Assembly (NCBI GenBank): GCA_013285405.1 | Contig: CP053446.1 | Coordinates: 1,277,985 to 1,341,984, forward strand | Length of the DNA: 64,000 nucleotides | DNA from: Ignavibacteriota bacterium | GTDB taxonomy: Bacteria; Bacteroidota; Ignavibacteria; Ignavibacteriales; Ignavibacteriaceae | Direction: 5' to 3' | In this document: positions 54,735 to 63,801 of the stretch, piece by piece | Layout of the letters: every line of letters starts with the position of its first letter | Numbering within the stretch: position 1 is the first letter of the stretch | Made by a program: the position numbers and the translations under genes | Notes under the pieces: generated by a model | Told to the model about the DNA's origin: nothing | The model's database searches: none | The model's input: only the letters and a program-made list of their open reading frames with translations

Positions 54735-55181
54735 ATGTCAAAAAGAAAAGGAACAGCAGAGTGGAATGGTAATTTCAAAAACGGTAAAGGCAAAGTTAAA
54801 TTTGGTTCGTTCGAAGGAGATTATTCTTTCAAATCACGTTTTGAAAATGGTGCTGGCACAAATCCTGAAGAAATGATTGCTGCAGCACACGCCGGGTGTT
54901 TCTCAATGGCTCTTTCCAAAGATTTGTCAGACAAAGGATATGAACCAAAGAAAATACAAACAACCGCCGAAGTAAGTATTGAAATTTTGAAGCAGGGACC
55001 CAGAATCACTCTGATTGAATTAAATACTGAAGTTGATGTGCCAAATTTGAGCAAAGAGGAACTCATCAAATTTGCTGAAGGTGCAAAAAAAGACTGCCCG
55101 GTTTCTCAGGCATTAAAAGGTGTTGATATTAAATTAAATGTAAAGCTTAAAAAAGTTGCGGAAAGTTTAGTTAGTAATTAA
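54735..55181 (+). CDS. osmC: OsmC-family peroxiredoxin
   Basis: The 148-residue protein has the two redox cysteines of the OsmC subgroup: Cys55 in [13 protein letters not shown] and Cys121 in [13 protein letters not shown], plus the [13 protein letters not shown] motif. It reduces organic hydroperoxides at the expense of thiols. It is transcribed alone inside the block flanked by direct repeats. Confidence 0.92.
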   Translation: MSKRKGTAEWNGNFKNGKGKVKFGSFEGDYSFKSRFENGAGTNPEEMIAAAHAGCFSMALSKDLSDKGYEPKKIQTTAEVSIEILKQGPRITLIELNTEVDVPNLSKEELIKFAEGAKKDCPVSQALKGVDIKLNVKLKKVAESLVSN

Positions 55182-55239
55182 AGTTTAAACATTTTTTTAA
55201 CCGGTCAGAAGTATATAGAATTAAAAGGAAGTAATTTAG

Positions 55240-55305
55240 CTTCTCGATAAACGAAACTAGAAGATATTTGTGGAATGGAAATCTCGATCGGGAAAATGAT
55301 GAATA
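55240..55305 (+). pseudogene. 3' remnant of a second symporter gene
   Basis: The frame reads SINETRRYLWNGNLDRENDE-stop, matching VNETQKYLWSGNLEQENDE at the end of the intact symporter (50777). Nothing upstream belongs to the gene. Confidence 0.8.
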
Positions 55306-55433
55306 AATATTTTTATTTAAATTATTTTTTAATATCCAGCTAATTCGCTATCCGCAAGTTTAGTGCTTGTTAAGATTTTTAATCTTTGTGATTTTATCTG
55401 AATTTCAGAAGATTTTTTCAGCCAGGTTAAAGT
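55263..55433. repeat. duplicated gene-junction segment, copy 2
   Basis: Direct copy of 52079-52250. Here the epimerase side is intact and the symporter side is broken, the mirror image of copy 1. Confidence 0.85.
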
Positions 55434-56390
55434 TTTTTCAAGCGCAACTTCAATTGGAGTAATTCTATAATTCAATTCTAGAACTGCTTTGCCGGAAGAT
55501 AATTTTTGACTTTGAAGCAGAAACTTCAGCCACTCTTGAGTAATCAACGGATGACTTCCCGAAAGTTTTGCTGATGTTTCAATTAACCATACTAACTTTT
55601 CTGCCATTTTACTTTTCAGATTTATTCTCAGATGTTTCTTCCCCGAAATTCTGTCTGCAATATCGTAAACATCTTTGAGGGTTTTGTTTTCGCCGCCAAG
55701 AATATAACGTTGATTAACGTAATTGCCCGAAACTGCCGAAACAATTCCTCGCGCAATATCTTCAACGAATGCCCAGTTTGAAAACTGTTCTCCACAATCG
55801 ATCAGAAATGGTAATCGATTCTTCAGGTAAAGCGAAAGAGCTTTCGTCGCTCCGTTTGCATCGGTCAGCGAACCAATACCGAACACACTTGCCGGATAAA
55901 TTATTGTATAATGCAGGTTTTTATCGGAGTAATCTTTGACAAGCTGTTCAGCCATTGCTTTCGATTCCGCATAATCACTAAAACATTTTTTAGGTCTCAC
56001 TAATGAATCTTCACCAATAACGGGCATAGGTACATAAGTACACGCGGACAGACTTGATGTAAAAATAAATCGTTTCACTCTACACTGCTTTGCTGCTTTG
56101 AGCAGGTTTTCAGTTCCACGATAATTTATAGTGTAAAAATCTTCTGGGTGTTTTGATGTGGTTTGCACTAAAGCTGCAAGATGAATGATAACATCACAGT
56201 TTTCCGTTGCTCTGATAATAGCGTCAGCATCATTAATATTCCCCTCATAAATATTTAACCCGGGATGATTTGAATTAAATATTTTTGATTTGTCTCTTAC
56301 CAGAACGTTCACAGATTGTCCTTCGTAAATCAAATATTTGAGAACATAACTGCCGATAAAACCCGTGCTGCCAGTTAGTAATATTTTCAT
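55329..56390 (-). CDS. NAD-dependent epimerase/dehydratase (extended SDR)
   Basis: The 353-residue protein has the NAD-binding motif ILLTGSTGFIGSYVLKYL, the CDVIIHLAA segment and the YAESKAMAEQLVKDY catalytic pattern (Tyr-x3-Lys) of extended short-chain dehydrogenases. These act on nucleotide sugars, dihydroflavonol-like or steroid-like compounds; the substrate is open. I use ATG 56390 with AAAGGA six bases ahead, 20 bases after the stop of the lipoprotein gene, so the two are probably cotranscribed. Confidence 0.85.
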   Translation of the reverse strand: MKILLTGSTGFIGSYVLKYLIYEGQSVNVLVRDKSKIFNSNHPGLNIYEGNINDADAIIRATENCDVIIHLAALVQTTSKHPEDFYTINYRGTENLLKAAKQCRVKRFIFTSSLSACTYVPMPVIGEDSLVRPKKCFSDYAESKAMAEQLVKDYSDKNLHYTIIYPASVFGIGSLTDANGATKALSLYLKNRLPFLIDCGEQFSNWAFVEDIARGIVSAVSGNYVNQRYILGGENKTLKDVYDIADRISGKKHLRINLKSKMAEKLVWLIETSAKLSGSHPLITQEWLKFLLQSQKLSSGKAVLELNYRITPIEVALEKTLTWLKKSSEIQIKSQRLKILTSTKLADSELAGY

Positions 56391-56410
56391 TTTAATTCCT
56401 TTCACTATTA

Positions 56411-57520
56411 CTAACATGGAATATTGAAGTAATTTAATACAACACACGGATCTAGATTAAAGTAAGATAATAAATCTATAATTTCCTGAACTCCTAAATT
56501 CAGATGATGATACAACAAATCTATAATCTCTTCAATACTGAATCCTGCTTCGTACAATATTTCAACAGTTACAGGAATAGTAAGATTATAGACTATAATC
56601 AAAATATCCGCAATGTTTTCAATATTCACATTGAGCTGCTTTAAAAGTGAAGTTGTAGCTTCTGCAGAATAATGGAAATAATCTTTCAGTACAATTCCAA
56701 TTTGTTCGTAGCTATATTGAAGTTCAATAAGCACTTCAGTTATTTCGCTAACGTCATAATCTTTTTCTTCAAGCAGCTGAGTCATTTGTAATGTGGAAAG
56801 ATTGTATAAATCTTTTAACACATTTAGCACTTGAATAACCGGAAAACCATTATCTGATAAAAATTGGAAAACTTCTGAAGCCGAAGAGTTATAAATTGTT
56901 CGTAGTGCATCTGCTATTTCAGAGGCTGTGCATTCGGCTTCAAGAATTAAAATTTTTACGTCTTCTTTGGTTAGCTGAAAATTATTTATAAGAACTTTAA
57001 TTACTTCTGTGGAGTTGTCACCAACGTCTTTAAGTATTATCAGGATAAGTTTTTGGTTTTCCTTAAAAGTATTTTTAAGAATTTGAACTTTACTTTCAAT
57101 ATTCACAACCTTTTGCAGAAAATATTTCAGATCTTCCCGGCGCGTTTTTAATTCATCCGCATATTCAGATAAAATTAACTCAGCAATATCGGCTTCGGTT
57201 TTATTTTTCAGAATTTCAATTAGTATTGGTTCAGCTAACCTTGAATTGTATTCGTAAGCAATGTGAATGGCTTTAACCACATCACTTACGGAATAGCCGG
57301 CATTATACAATGATTTAAGAAGCACATTATCATCAAAACTGAACTCTCTGTCAATGGTTATTGCTGCTTCAACAACTTCAACTCCCTGATTGAACAATTC
57401 AACAGTTCGTTTGTTAAGTTTTTCGTTATCATTTATAGGAGGTGTAACAACCTCATCTTCGCTGCATCCGATTATTAAGAGGATTAACAGCAACATTGCT
57501 AAAAATAAAATGTTTTTCAT
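56411..57520 (-). CDS. alpha-solenoid lipoprotein
   Basis: The 369-residue protein has a signal peptide with lipobox LIIGC, then about ten degenerate repeats of about 33 residues, each a helix-turn-helix with a pattern like xxIAxxLxxxYxxSxxxxxxLLxxxGYxxxxVxxVLK (examples: ASEIADALRTIYN, VSEITEVLIELQYS, IENIADILIIVYN, IEEIIDLLYHH). This should form an elongated solenoid on the outer membrane. I chose ATG 57520, preceded by AAAGG; a longer frame reaches 57586. I do not know a family with this exact repeat. Confidence 0.75.
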   Translation of the reverse strand: MKNILFLAMLLLILLIIGCSEDEVVTPPINDNEKLNKRTVELFNQGVEVVEAAITIDREFSFDDNVLLKSLYNAGYSVSDVVKAIHIAYEYNSRLAEPILIEILKNKTEADIAELILSEYADELKTRREDLKYFLQKVVNIESKVQILKNTFKENQKLILIILKDVGDNSTEVIKVLINNFQLTKEDVKILILEAECTASEIADALRTIYNSSASEVFQFLSDNGFPVIQVLNVLKDLYNLSTLQMTQLLEEKDYDVSEITEVLIELQYSYEQIGIVLKDYFHYSAEATTSLLKQLNVNIENIADILIIVYNLTIPVTVEILYEAGFSIEEIIDLLYHHLNLGVQEIIDLLSYFNLDPCVVLNYFNIPC

Positions 57521-57699
57521 TTTAATCACCTTTCTTTTGTTTGATTCTATCCTAAAACTATGTTGTACAATGCGGGGTTGTGTCATTATATTGTCAAAGA
57601 ATTGTCATTTGTTGGAAGACCTTCCGCAAAAAACAATATTGTGATAAGATGAATAATTATTATTTTGTTAAGAGAATTTCAGATTTGGAGTGATATAGA

Positions 57700-60600
57700 A
57701 TGATCGTAATAATAAAAAATAAATCACTAATTACTATTGCAATTTTATTTATAAGTCTGTTTCAATTAAGACTTGAGGCACAAACACATTTTTCTCAGAC
57801 AAATTTTAAAAATAATTCTGTTTCATATTCCTCTGATCAGCCATTTGCATCATATTGGTTTCCACTTGAAATTTTAAGCTGGTCACCTTCAACTGATCCG
57901 GATGCACCATACAATCGTTCCGGTGTTCCATTAAAAAATAAATTCGTTGATACATTATTAATTATAAATTCTAACTCAAGAGTAAATGAAGCAAGAGTAA
58001 ATCCGTTGTCAGCGTTTGCACCAACGAGTGATAATCCTTCACAGGGTTCTTTGAATATTAATTATTATTCTTTCAGTTACTGGCAGTACGTTGACCGGCT
58101 TGTATTCTGGGGTGGTTCTGCCGGCGAAGGATTAATTCTTGCACCAAATTCTACTTTAATTGATGCAGCACATCGCAATGGAGTAAAAATTTTGGGAAAT
58201 GTTTTCTTTCCTCCGACTGTTTACGGGGGACAGTTTCAATGGGTGAATGATTTTCTCCAGAAAAATGGAAATACTTTTCCTGTTGCTGATAAATTAATTG
58301 AAGTGGCAGAATATTATGGATTCGATGGATGGTTCATTAACCAGGAAACTGCTGGCGGCAATTCTCAGACAGCAATTAATATGAGAGATTTTATGATTTA
58401 CTTCCAGGAAAATTCTGATCTTGAAATTGAATGGTACGATGCGATGACAGAAAATGGCAGCGTCTCCTGGCAAAATCAGCTTAACTCACTAAACGACTGG
58501 TTCTTTCAATGGGGTGATACTCTTGTTTCCGAAACAATGTTTTTAAATTTTTGGTGGAACTCAACCGGATTAAACAATTCAAGAACACTCGCTCAGAGTT
58601 TGAACAGAAATGAGTTCGACTTATTTGCGGGAATTGATGTTGAAGCAAACGGATATAATTCAAGCATAAACTGGTCAGCACTTTTCCCGAATAATCTTCC
58701 TCATGTAACATCACTTGGAATTTACAGACCTGATTGGTGTTATAATTCTTCAACAAGTCTTGCAGACTACTATAATCGTTCAAGTATTTTCTGGGTTGGA
58801 TGGAATCACGATCCGGGCAACACAACAACATCAAATAACTGGAAGGGTATCGCCAATTATATTCCAGATAATACTCCGATTACTGAAATTCCGTTTGTCA
58901 CCAATTTTTGTACCGGGCAAGGTTATGATTTCTACATCAATGGAGAAAAATTATCTTATCCTGAATTATCGGCAACCGGATGGAACAATCTGTCACTTCA
59001 GGATGTTCTTCCTTCGTGGCGATGGATAGTTCAAAGCAGCGGAATAAAATTAATTCCTGAATTTGATTTTACTGATGCATATTACGGCGGGAACTGTCTA
59101 AAAATTTCCGGAAATCTTTCAAGCGATAATCTGATAAAACTTTATCATACAAATTGTTTAGTTTCTTCGGATACAAAAATTGATCTCGCATTTAAAACTG
59201 GAGCTATTGGTTCAACAAATATGAAAGTCGGATTGGCATTTGAAAACGATCCATCATCATTTACTTTTTTTGATATTGGGAATACAACTTCCGCAGACTG
59301 GAATTTAAAAACTATTGATATTGGTTCATTCAGTGGACAAAAAATTTCTGTTGTTGCTTTATTTTTTACCGGCGGTTTTGGAAGCGGCTACCAAATCAAA
59401 ATCGGAAGGATGAGTATTTATAATGGCTCGATTGACATTCCGGATCCGCCAGCAAATCTTTTCATAGAAAATAAAGTTGATGAGCAAGGATTTGTAACTT
59501 TAAGATTGCGCTGGGATCATTCAACAAGTGAAGTCTATTATTATAATATATTCAGAAGAAATCAGGATAGCTCATTAACATATCTTGGCGGAACAGCAAA
59601 CAATGCATACTTCGTTCCATTTATTAAATATGAACCGGGAGACAGTTCAGTATCTGTTCTTGTTCAAACTATCGGTAACGAGTTTGGTGAATCTCCTTTT
59701 GCCGAAACTTCATTCGAATGGTTTTCTCCACCGGGAATTGCAATCAATCCTTCTCCTGAAGATGGAGATACTGTTTTAGTTCGCAATCCAACTCTTGGGT
59801 GGACTCCGGGAAACGGTTCTTCATCGTTCGATATTTTTCTCGGAACAACTAATCCTCCGCAATTTATTCTCAACACAACTTCAAATTCTTTTCAGACTGA
59901 ATTATTAAATTCAAACACGACCTATTACTGGAGAATCGATTGTAAAAATCAATACTATACTACACAAGGAGATGTTTGGAGTTTTACAACAGGAATTTCA
60001 ATTGCAGATACAAATGGATTTGCGCTTCAGTTTGATGGAACTGATGATCTGTTGAATTGCGGTAACGGAAGTTCATTGCAAATAACAGGAAATAAAATTA
60101 CTCTCGAAGCATATATAAATGTGAATGAATTTAAAAGTCAGCCATTTGCAGGAAGTGTAATTGTAAAAGATCAGGGATCAAATAGTTCCGGATACATGAT
60201 ACGATGTGGAGGAAATGGTATTATTAATTTTAATATTGGTAACGGAAGTTGGCATGAAATTAATACTTCCGCTAATGCTGTTCTGTTGAATCAATGGCAT
60301 CACGTCGCTTCAACTTATGATGGAACAAATATGAAAATTTATGTTGATGGTGAACTAAAAGCTCAGTCAAATTTATCATTTACAATTGGCAATGCTAATA
60401 ACAGCAATCTATTGATTGGTGAATCGCCCGGCTTTCCAGGAAGAGTATTCAATGGAAAAATTGATGAAGTAAGAATCTGGAATGTTGCACGATCACAATC
60501 TCAGATCATAAATACGATGAACACAATTTTATCTTCTGAATATTATTCGTCTCCTGACAGTGGGCTTGTTGGTTACTGGAGACTGGATGAAGGAACAGGA

Positions 60601-61104
60601 CAAACAGCAGAAGATTTTTCTTTCTTTGCAAACAATGCAACTCTGGGTTCAACATTAAATCCTGATTTAAACGATCCATCCTGGGTTGAAGCAAATATTC
60701 TGATTGTAAATGTTAAAGATGAAATTAAAAATAATTCCATTCCAACTGAATTTAGTTTATCACAAAACTTTCCGAATCCATTTAATCCTTCAACAAAAAT
60801 AAGATTCACAATCCCAGCCTCATCCTTAAATCCCTTCTCCAAAGGAGAAGGGACTTTTGTAATCCTTAAAGTTTATGACATTCTCGGAAACGAAGTTGCA
60901 ACATTAGTTAATGAAGAAAAGACCGCAGGAAGTTACGAAGTTGAATTCGGTGGTCATTCTGACGAAGGTCAGAACCTGCCTGCCGGTAGGCAAGGTCTCG
61001 CAAGTGGAGTTTATTTCTATCAGCTAATAGTCTCGGCTGGGCGAAGCCCAGACAGAAAAGCTGGCACATTCATTCAAACAAAGAAGATGGTTCTTATCAG
61101 ATAA
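57700..61104 (+). CDS. T9SS-exported GH85 endo-beta-N-acetylglucosaminidase with LamG domain
   Basis: The 1,134-residue protein has a signal peptide, then a GH85-like catalytic domain (SYWFPLEILSWSP, DRLVFWGGSAGEGL, VKILGNVFFPPTVYGG, YGFDGWFINQE with likely catalytic Asn214 and Glu216). This enzyme class cleaves the chitobiose core of N-glycans. Fn3-like modules and a laminin-G-like domain (FALQFDGTDDLLNC from about 774) follow, then a type A sorting domain. Three palindromic elements are inserted in frame in the last 100 residues. The arylamine N-acetyltransferase gene starts at the next base. Confidence 0.85.
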   Translation: MIVIIKNKSLITIAILFISLFQLRLEAQTHFSQTNFKNNSVSYSSDQPFASYWFPLEILSWSPSTDPDAPYNRSGVPLKNKFVDTLLIINSNSRVNEARVNPLSAFAPTSDNPSQGSLNINYYSFSYWQYVDRLVFWGGSAGEGLILAPNSTLIDAAHRNGVKILGNVFFPPTVYGGQFQWVNDFLQKNGNTFPVADKLIEVAEYYGFDGWFINQETAGGNSQTAINMRDFMIYFQENSDLEIEWYDAMTENGSVSWQNQLNSLNDWFFQWGDTLVSETMFLNFWWNSTGLNNSRTLAQSLNRNEFDLFAGIDVEANGYNSSINWSALFPNNLPHVTSLGIYRPDWCYNSSTSLADYYNRSSIFWVGWNHDPGNTTTSNNWKGIANYIPDNTPITEIPFVTNFCTGQGYDFYINGEKLSYPELSATGWNNLSLQDVLPSWRWIVQSSGIKLIPEFDFTDAYYGGNCLKISGNLSSDNLIKLYHTNCLVSSDTKIDLAFKTGAIGSTNMKVGLAFENDPSSFTFFDIGNTTSADWNLKTIDIGSFSGQKISVVALFFTGGFGSGYQIKIGRMSIYNGSIDIPDPPANLFIENKVDEQGFVTLRLRWDHSTSEVYYYNIFRRNQDSSLTYLGGTANNAYFVPFIKYEPGDSSVSVLVQTIGNEFGESPFAETSFEWFSPPGIAINPSPEDGDTVLVRNPTLGWTPGNGSSSFDIFLGTTNPPQFILNTTSNSFQTELLNSNTTYYWRIDCKNQYYTTQGDVWSFTTGISIADTNGFALQFDGTDDLLNCGNGSSLQITGNKITLEAYINVNEFKSQPFAGSVIVKDQGSNSSGYMIRCGGNGIINFNIGNGSWHEINTSANAVLLNQWHHVASTYDGTNMKIYVDGELKAQSNLSFTIGNANNSNLLIGESPGFPGRVFNGKIDEVRIWNVARSQSQIINTMNTILSSEYYSSPDSGLVGYWRLDEGTGQTAEDFSFFANNATLGSTLNPDLNDPSWVEANILIVNVKDEIKNNSIPTEFSLSQNFPNPFNPSTKIRFTIPASSLNPFSKGEGTFVILKVYDILGNEVATLVNEEKTAGSYEVEFGGHSDEGQNLPAGRQGLASGVYFYQLIVSAGRSPDRKAGTFIQTKKMVLIR
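60819..60857 (+). repeat. intragenic palindromic element 1
   Basis: CCCTTCTCC-AAA-GGAGAAGGG (60832-60852) with flanks CCTTAAAT and ACTTTT. It adds about 12 residues (LNPFSKGEG) in frame between the FTIP strand and ILKVYD of the sorting domain. The CTAAATC/CTTAAATC-plus-palindrome design resembles the hairpin element around the DUF559 gene. Confidence 0.75.
60975..60994 (+). repeat. intragenic palindromic element 2
   Basis: TGCCTGCC/GGTAGGCA near-palindrome (stem 60977-60992, one G-T) inside CCTGCCTGCCGGTAGGCAAGG. It encodes NLPAGRQGL in the loop before the LASGVYFYQL strand. Confidence 0.75.
61037..61051 (+). repeat. intragenic palindromic element 3
   Basis: CTGGGC-GAA-GCCCAG, followed by ACAGAAAAG. 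It encodes AGRSPDRKAG between the LIVS strand and the TFIQTKKMVLIR end. Confidence 0.7.
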
Positions 61105-61860
61105 ATGGATATAAATTTGTATTTAAATAGAATTGATGTTAGAAAAATAATGGAACCTTCTCTTGCGTTTTTAACTGAACTTCAAAATCATCATCTTCTC
61201 TCCATTCCTTTTGAAGATCTCGACATTCCAAATCGCTCAAGAATTGAACTTGACCTGAATAAATTATACAACAAAATAATTTTAACCGGACGTGGAGGTT
61301 TTTGTTATGAACTTAACGGACTCTTCTACTGGCTGTTAACTTCGCTTGGATTCAAAGTTGATATGCTTTCTGCCCGCGTGTTCAATTCAAAGACTGGAGA
61401 TTTAGGTCCGGAGTATGATCACATGACTCTTCTTGTTCATCTAGATAAAAATTATTTGGTTGATGTTGGTTTCGGTGATTCGTTCAGAAATCCGATTGCC
61501 TTTCCTGATGGAGAAACCGATGACATTAGTGGTAGTTACAGAATTTTTCAAATCGAAAATAATCTGTTTGAACTTCAGAGAAAGGATAACGATTCTTTTT
61601 CAAAGCAGTATAGTTTTACAACAATACCTCGAAAACTTTCTGATTATAACGCAATGTGTGTGTTCCAGCAAGACAGTCCGACTTCACATTTCAGAACAAG
61701 AATGTTATGCACAATTGCTACTGAGTCCGGACGGATTACTTTAAGCGATAACTCGTTAACTATTACAAATAATGGCAAAAAGATAATTGAGAAATTTACT
61801 GACGAAGATAAATTTTATTCTCTGCTAAAAGCTTATTTTAAAATTGAATTAGCTAAATAA
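61105..61860 (+). CDS. nat: arylamine N-acetyltransferase
   Basis: The 251-residue cytosolic enzyme moves an acetyl (or other acyl) group from CoA to arylamines, hydrazines or similar. The Cys-His-Asp triad is visible: Cys67 in GRGGFCYELNG, His106 in YDHMTLLVH and Asp120 in YLVDVGFGD. Length and positions match the family. The ATG follows the stop of the GH85 gene without a gap, so it is translated from the same message. Confidence 0.93.
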   Translation: MDINLYLNRIDVRKIMEPSLAFLTELQNHHLLSIPFEDLDIPNRSRIELDLNKLYNKIILTGRGGFCYELNGLFYWLLTSLGFKVDMLSARVFNSKTGDLGPEYDHMTLLVHLDKNYLVDVGFGDSFRNPIAFPDGETDDISGSYRIFQIENNLFELQRKDNDSFSKQYSFTTIPRKLSDYNAMCVFQQDSPTSHFRTRMLCTIATESGRITLSDNSLTITNNGKKIIEKFTDEDKFYSLLKAYFKIELAK

Positions 61861-62027
61861 AAATATTTTATCGAATAATCTGCCACAAAACATTGAACGT
61901 TCACTTTCTTCTATTAACAACACATCATCAAAAACATCCGCTTGTAAAGTAATCGTGGGGTTTCTACGTCGCAGGATTTAGCTTTAAATCAGAAATCATA
62001 AAAACTTAAAGTTAACAGAGGTGTAAA

Positions 62028-62441
62028 ATGAAAAAGGCTTTAATAATAATACAGAATAAGAACAATACAACTCGAAGGTTTGGCGAAGAAATCGCCGAGT
62101 TCTTATTCAAAAGAGGTCTCGCTGCTGAACTTATCCCGATTAACAGTTTCGAGCCTCGAAAGCTTGACGGTGCAGATTATTTATTATTAGGTGGATGGGG
62201 GAATGGATTAATCTTTTCAAAGACAGATAATGAATGGATTAACTTTGTTAATCGATTACCTTCGCTTAACGGAATAAAGACTGCTTTTTTTACTACCTAT
62301 AAAATATTTCCGGGAACAATATTTAAAAAGATGAAAAAATATTTGAAAGGAAAAACAGATGAAGTTACTTATGACTTTAAATCAAGAGATGGTTATCTGT
62401 CAGTTTCTGACAAGCTGGATCTGAACGATTTTATCAGATAG
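62028..62441 (+). CDS. flavodoxin-like protein
   Basis: The 137-residue protein has the fold pattern of flavodoxins: ALIIIQNKNNTTRRFGEEIAEFLFKRG with an N-terminal Asn/Thr-rich phosphate loop, YLLLGGWGNGLIFSKTDNEW and IKTAFFTTYKIFPG (cited by their cores). FMN binding is likely but the loop is not canonical. It is 168 bases after nat and is followed by a terminator. Confidence 0.75.
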   Translation: MKKALIIIQNKNNTTRRFGEEIAEFLFKRGLAAELIPINSFEPRKLDGADYLLLGGWGNGLIFSKTDNEWINFVNRLPSLNGIKTAFFTTYKIFPGTIFKKMKKYLKGKTDEVTYDFKSRDGYLSVSDKLDLNDFIR

Positions 62442-62486
62442 AATTTTGTAAAATATTCCTGATTGAGAATGTGTTAGTTAGCAAAG

Positions 62487-62510
62487 TCCCCGTTCATGCG
62501 GGGATTTTTT
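62487..62510 (+). terminator. Rho-independent terminator after the flavodoxin-like gene
   Basis: TCCCCG, loop TTCATG, CGGGGA, then TTTTTT; 46 bases after the stop codon. Confidence 0.8.
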
Positions 62511-62549
62511 AATTGGAGATGAAACCAAATATTTTAACTCCGGAATAAA

Positions 62550-63752
62550 TTAAACTTGCTTGTTCTTTTTCTCAATCTCTACAACTTTATTACGACTATA
62601 ATCCATCACTCCAATCATCAAACCTGCTGTAGTGATTACTGCCCCAATAATCTGATAAACGGTTACTTCTCTGCCGAACAATATCATTATAAAAGGTAAG
62701 ATTGCAAGGTATATGTTAGTATATGGAACCCAGAAATGTGCAGCAAATTTCGAAAGCTTGAAAAATCCAAAACTGTAAATGTATCCTGTTAATCCTGCAG
62801 CTACCACAAACAAAATTGGCAGCCAATTATTCGGAATAATACTTCCTTCGAACAAAGAGAAAAACCTGCTGTATCCGGTTGACTTGATTATTTCTTTAAT
62901 CGATTCTTCTTCATCATTGCTGATATTTTCTCTCAACGTATATTCTGAGTTGGACAATGTATAAAAATTCAAAAGTGATTCTTTTTCGTGTCCAACTGTG
63001 TTGGCGAGAATTCTTTCTTCAAACTCTTCTTTGTTCACAACAGCAGGCATATTTGCATTCAATACATTTCCGATTATCGGCATTATAAAAATTGCTGTGG
63101 TAATAAATATCATTTTCCAGATCTCTCTCCAGAAAACAAGTGCATTCGGTCCGACGCCTGGTAGAGCTGTCTGTACTGTTTTATTGTTCAAAGTGTGTTG
63201 TGAAAGCATGCATCCATTAATTACTATTATCCAGATAATCGCAGTTTCATCAAAAACATTTTTCGAGCTTTCGCTTAACCCGACTATAAATGGAAAATAT
63301 GGCATTGACAAGCCTGCTATCACAAGCGTAATTCCAATCCAGTGTTCTTTTCTGATTGGCGCATTAAATAAAAGTTTTCCAAAGAATGGAAGAAATGCAA
63401 GATAAATACTTACATACGGCGCAAATACATGTGGTGAATAATATCGTGGTAAATAAAAGAAACCGATATTTTCAATTACTCCGGTGAACGCGCAGATAAT
63501 AATTGTAACCAGCGACAAAGAACCCGGCCAAAGGAATTTAGCTTTTTTCCCACGAAGCAGTTCTATTGTTATTGCAACTGCTGCCCAGGCAAGTTTTGAT
63601 AGTTCTCTCCACCAGGTCATAACCCCGGGAGAGACATCAATTTTTTTTCCTCCGGTAAAATCGGGTTGGTTCCCCATCCAGTTTAAAAGATATTGACCGC
63701 TAAGCCCTCCGTTGATAATCAGAAGCCAGACAACTAAAACAATCCACTCCAC
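62550..63752 (-). CDS. EamA/DMT-type membrane transporter
   Basis: The 400-residue protein has ten membrane helices in two EamA-like halves: the first with VFAPYVSIYLAFLPFFGKLLF and WIGITLVIAGL, the second with FWVPYTNIYLAILPFIMILFG and QIIGAVITTAGLMIG. The halves are separated by a loop of about 100 residues rich in Glu and Asn. It probably exports or imports a metabolite. It ends with a basic KVVEIEKKNKQV tail. The substrate is unknown. Confidence 0.82.
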   Translation of the reverse strand: MEWIVLVVWLLIINGGLSGQYLLNWMGNQPDFTGGKKIDVSPGVMTWWRELSKLAWAAVAITIELLRGKKAKFLWPGSLSLVTIIICAFTGVIENIGFFYLPRYYSPHVFAPYVSIYLAFLPFFGKLLFNAPIRKEHWIGITLVIAGLSMPYFPFIVGLSESSKNVFDETAIIWIIVINGCMLSQHTLNNKTVQTALPGVGPNALVFWREIWKMIFITTAIFIMPIIGNVLNANMPAVVNKEEFEERILANTVGHEKESLLNFYTLSNSEYTLRENISNDEEESIKEIIKSTGYSRFFSLFEGSIIPNNWLPILFVVAAGLTGYIYSFGFFKLSKFAAHFWVPYTNIYLAILPFIMILFGREVTVYQIIGAVITTAGLMIGVMDYSRNKVVEIEKKNKQV

Positions 63753-63801
63753 AGAATATTATCTCACTTGGCTCATTAAATTTGATCAATCAGAAAGAAA
63801 A

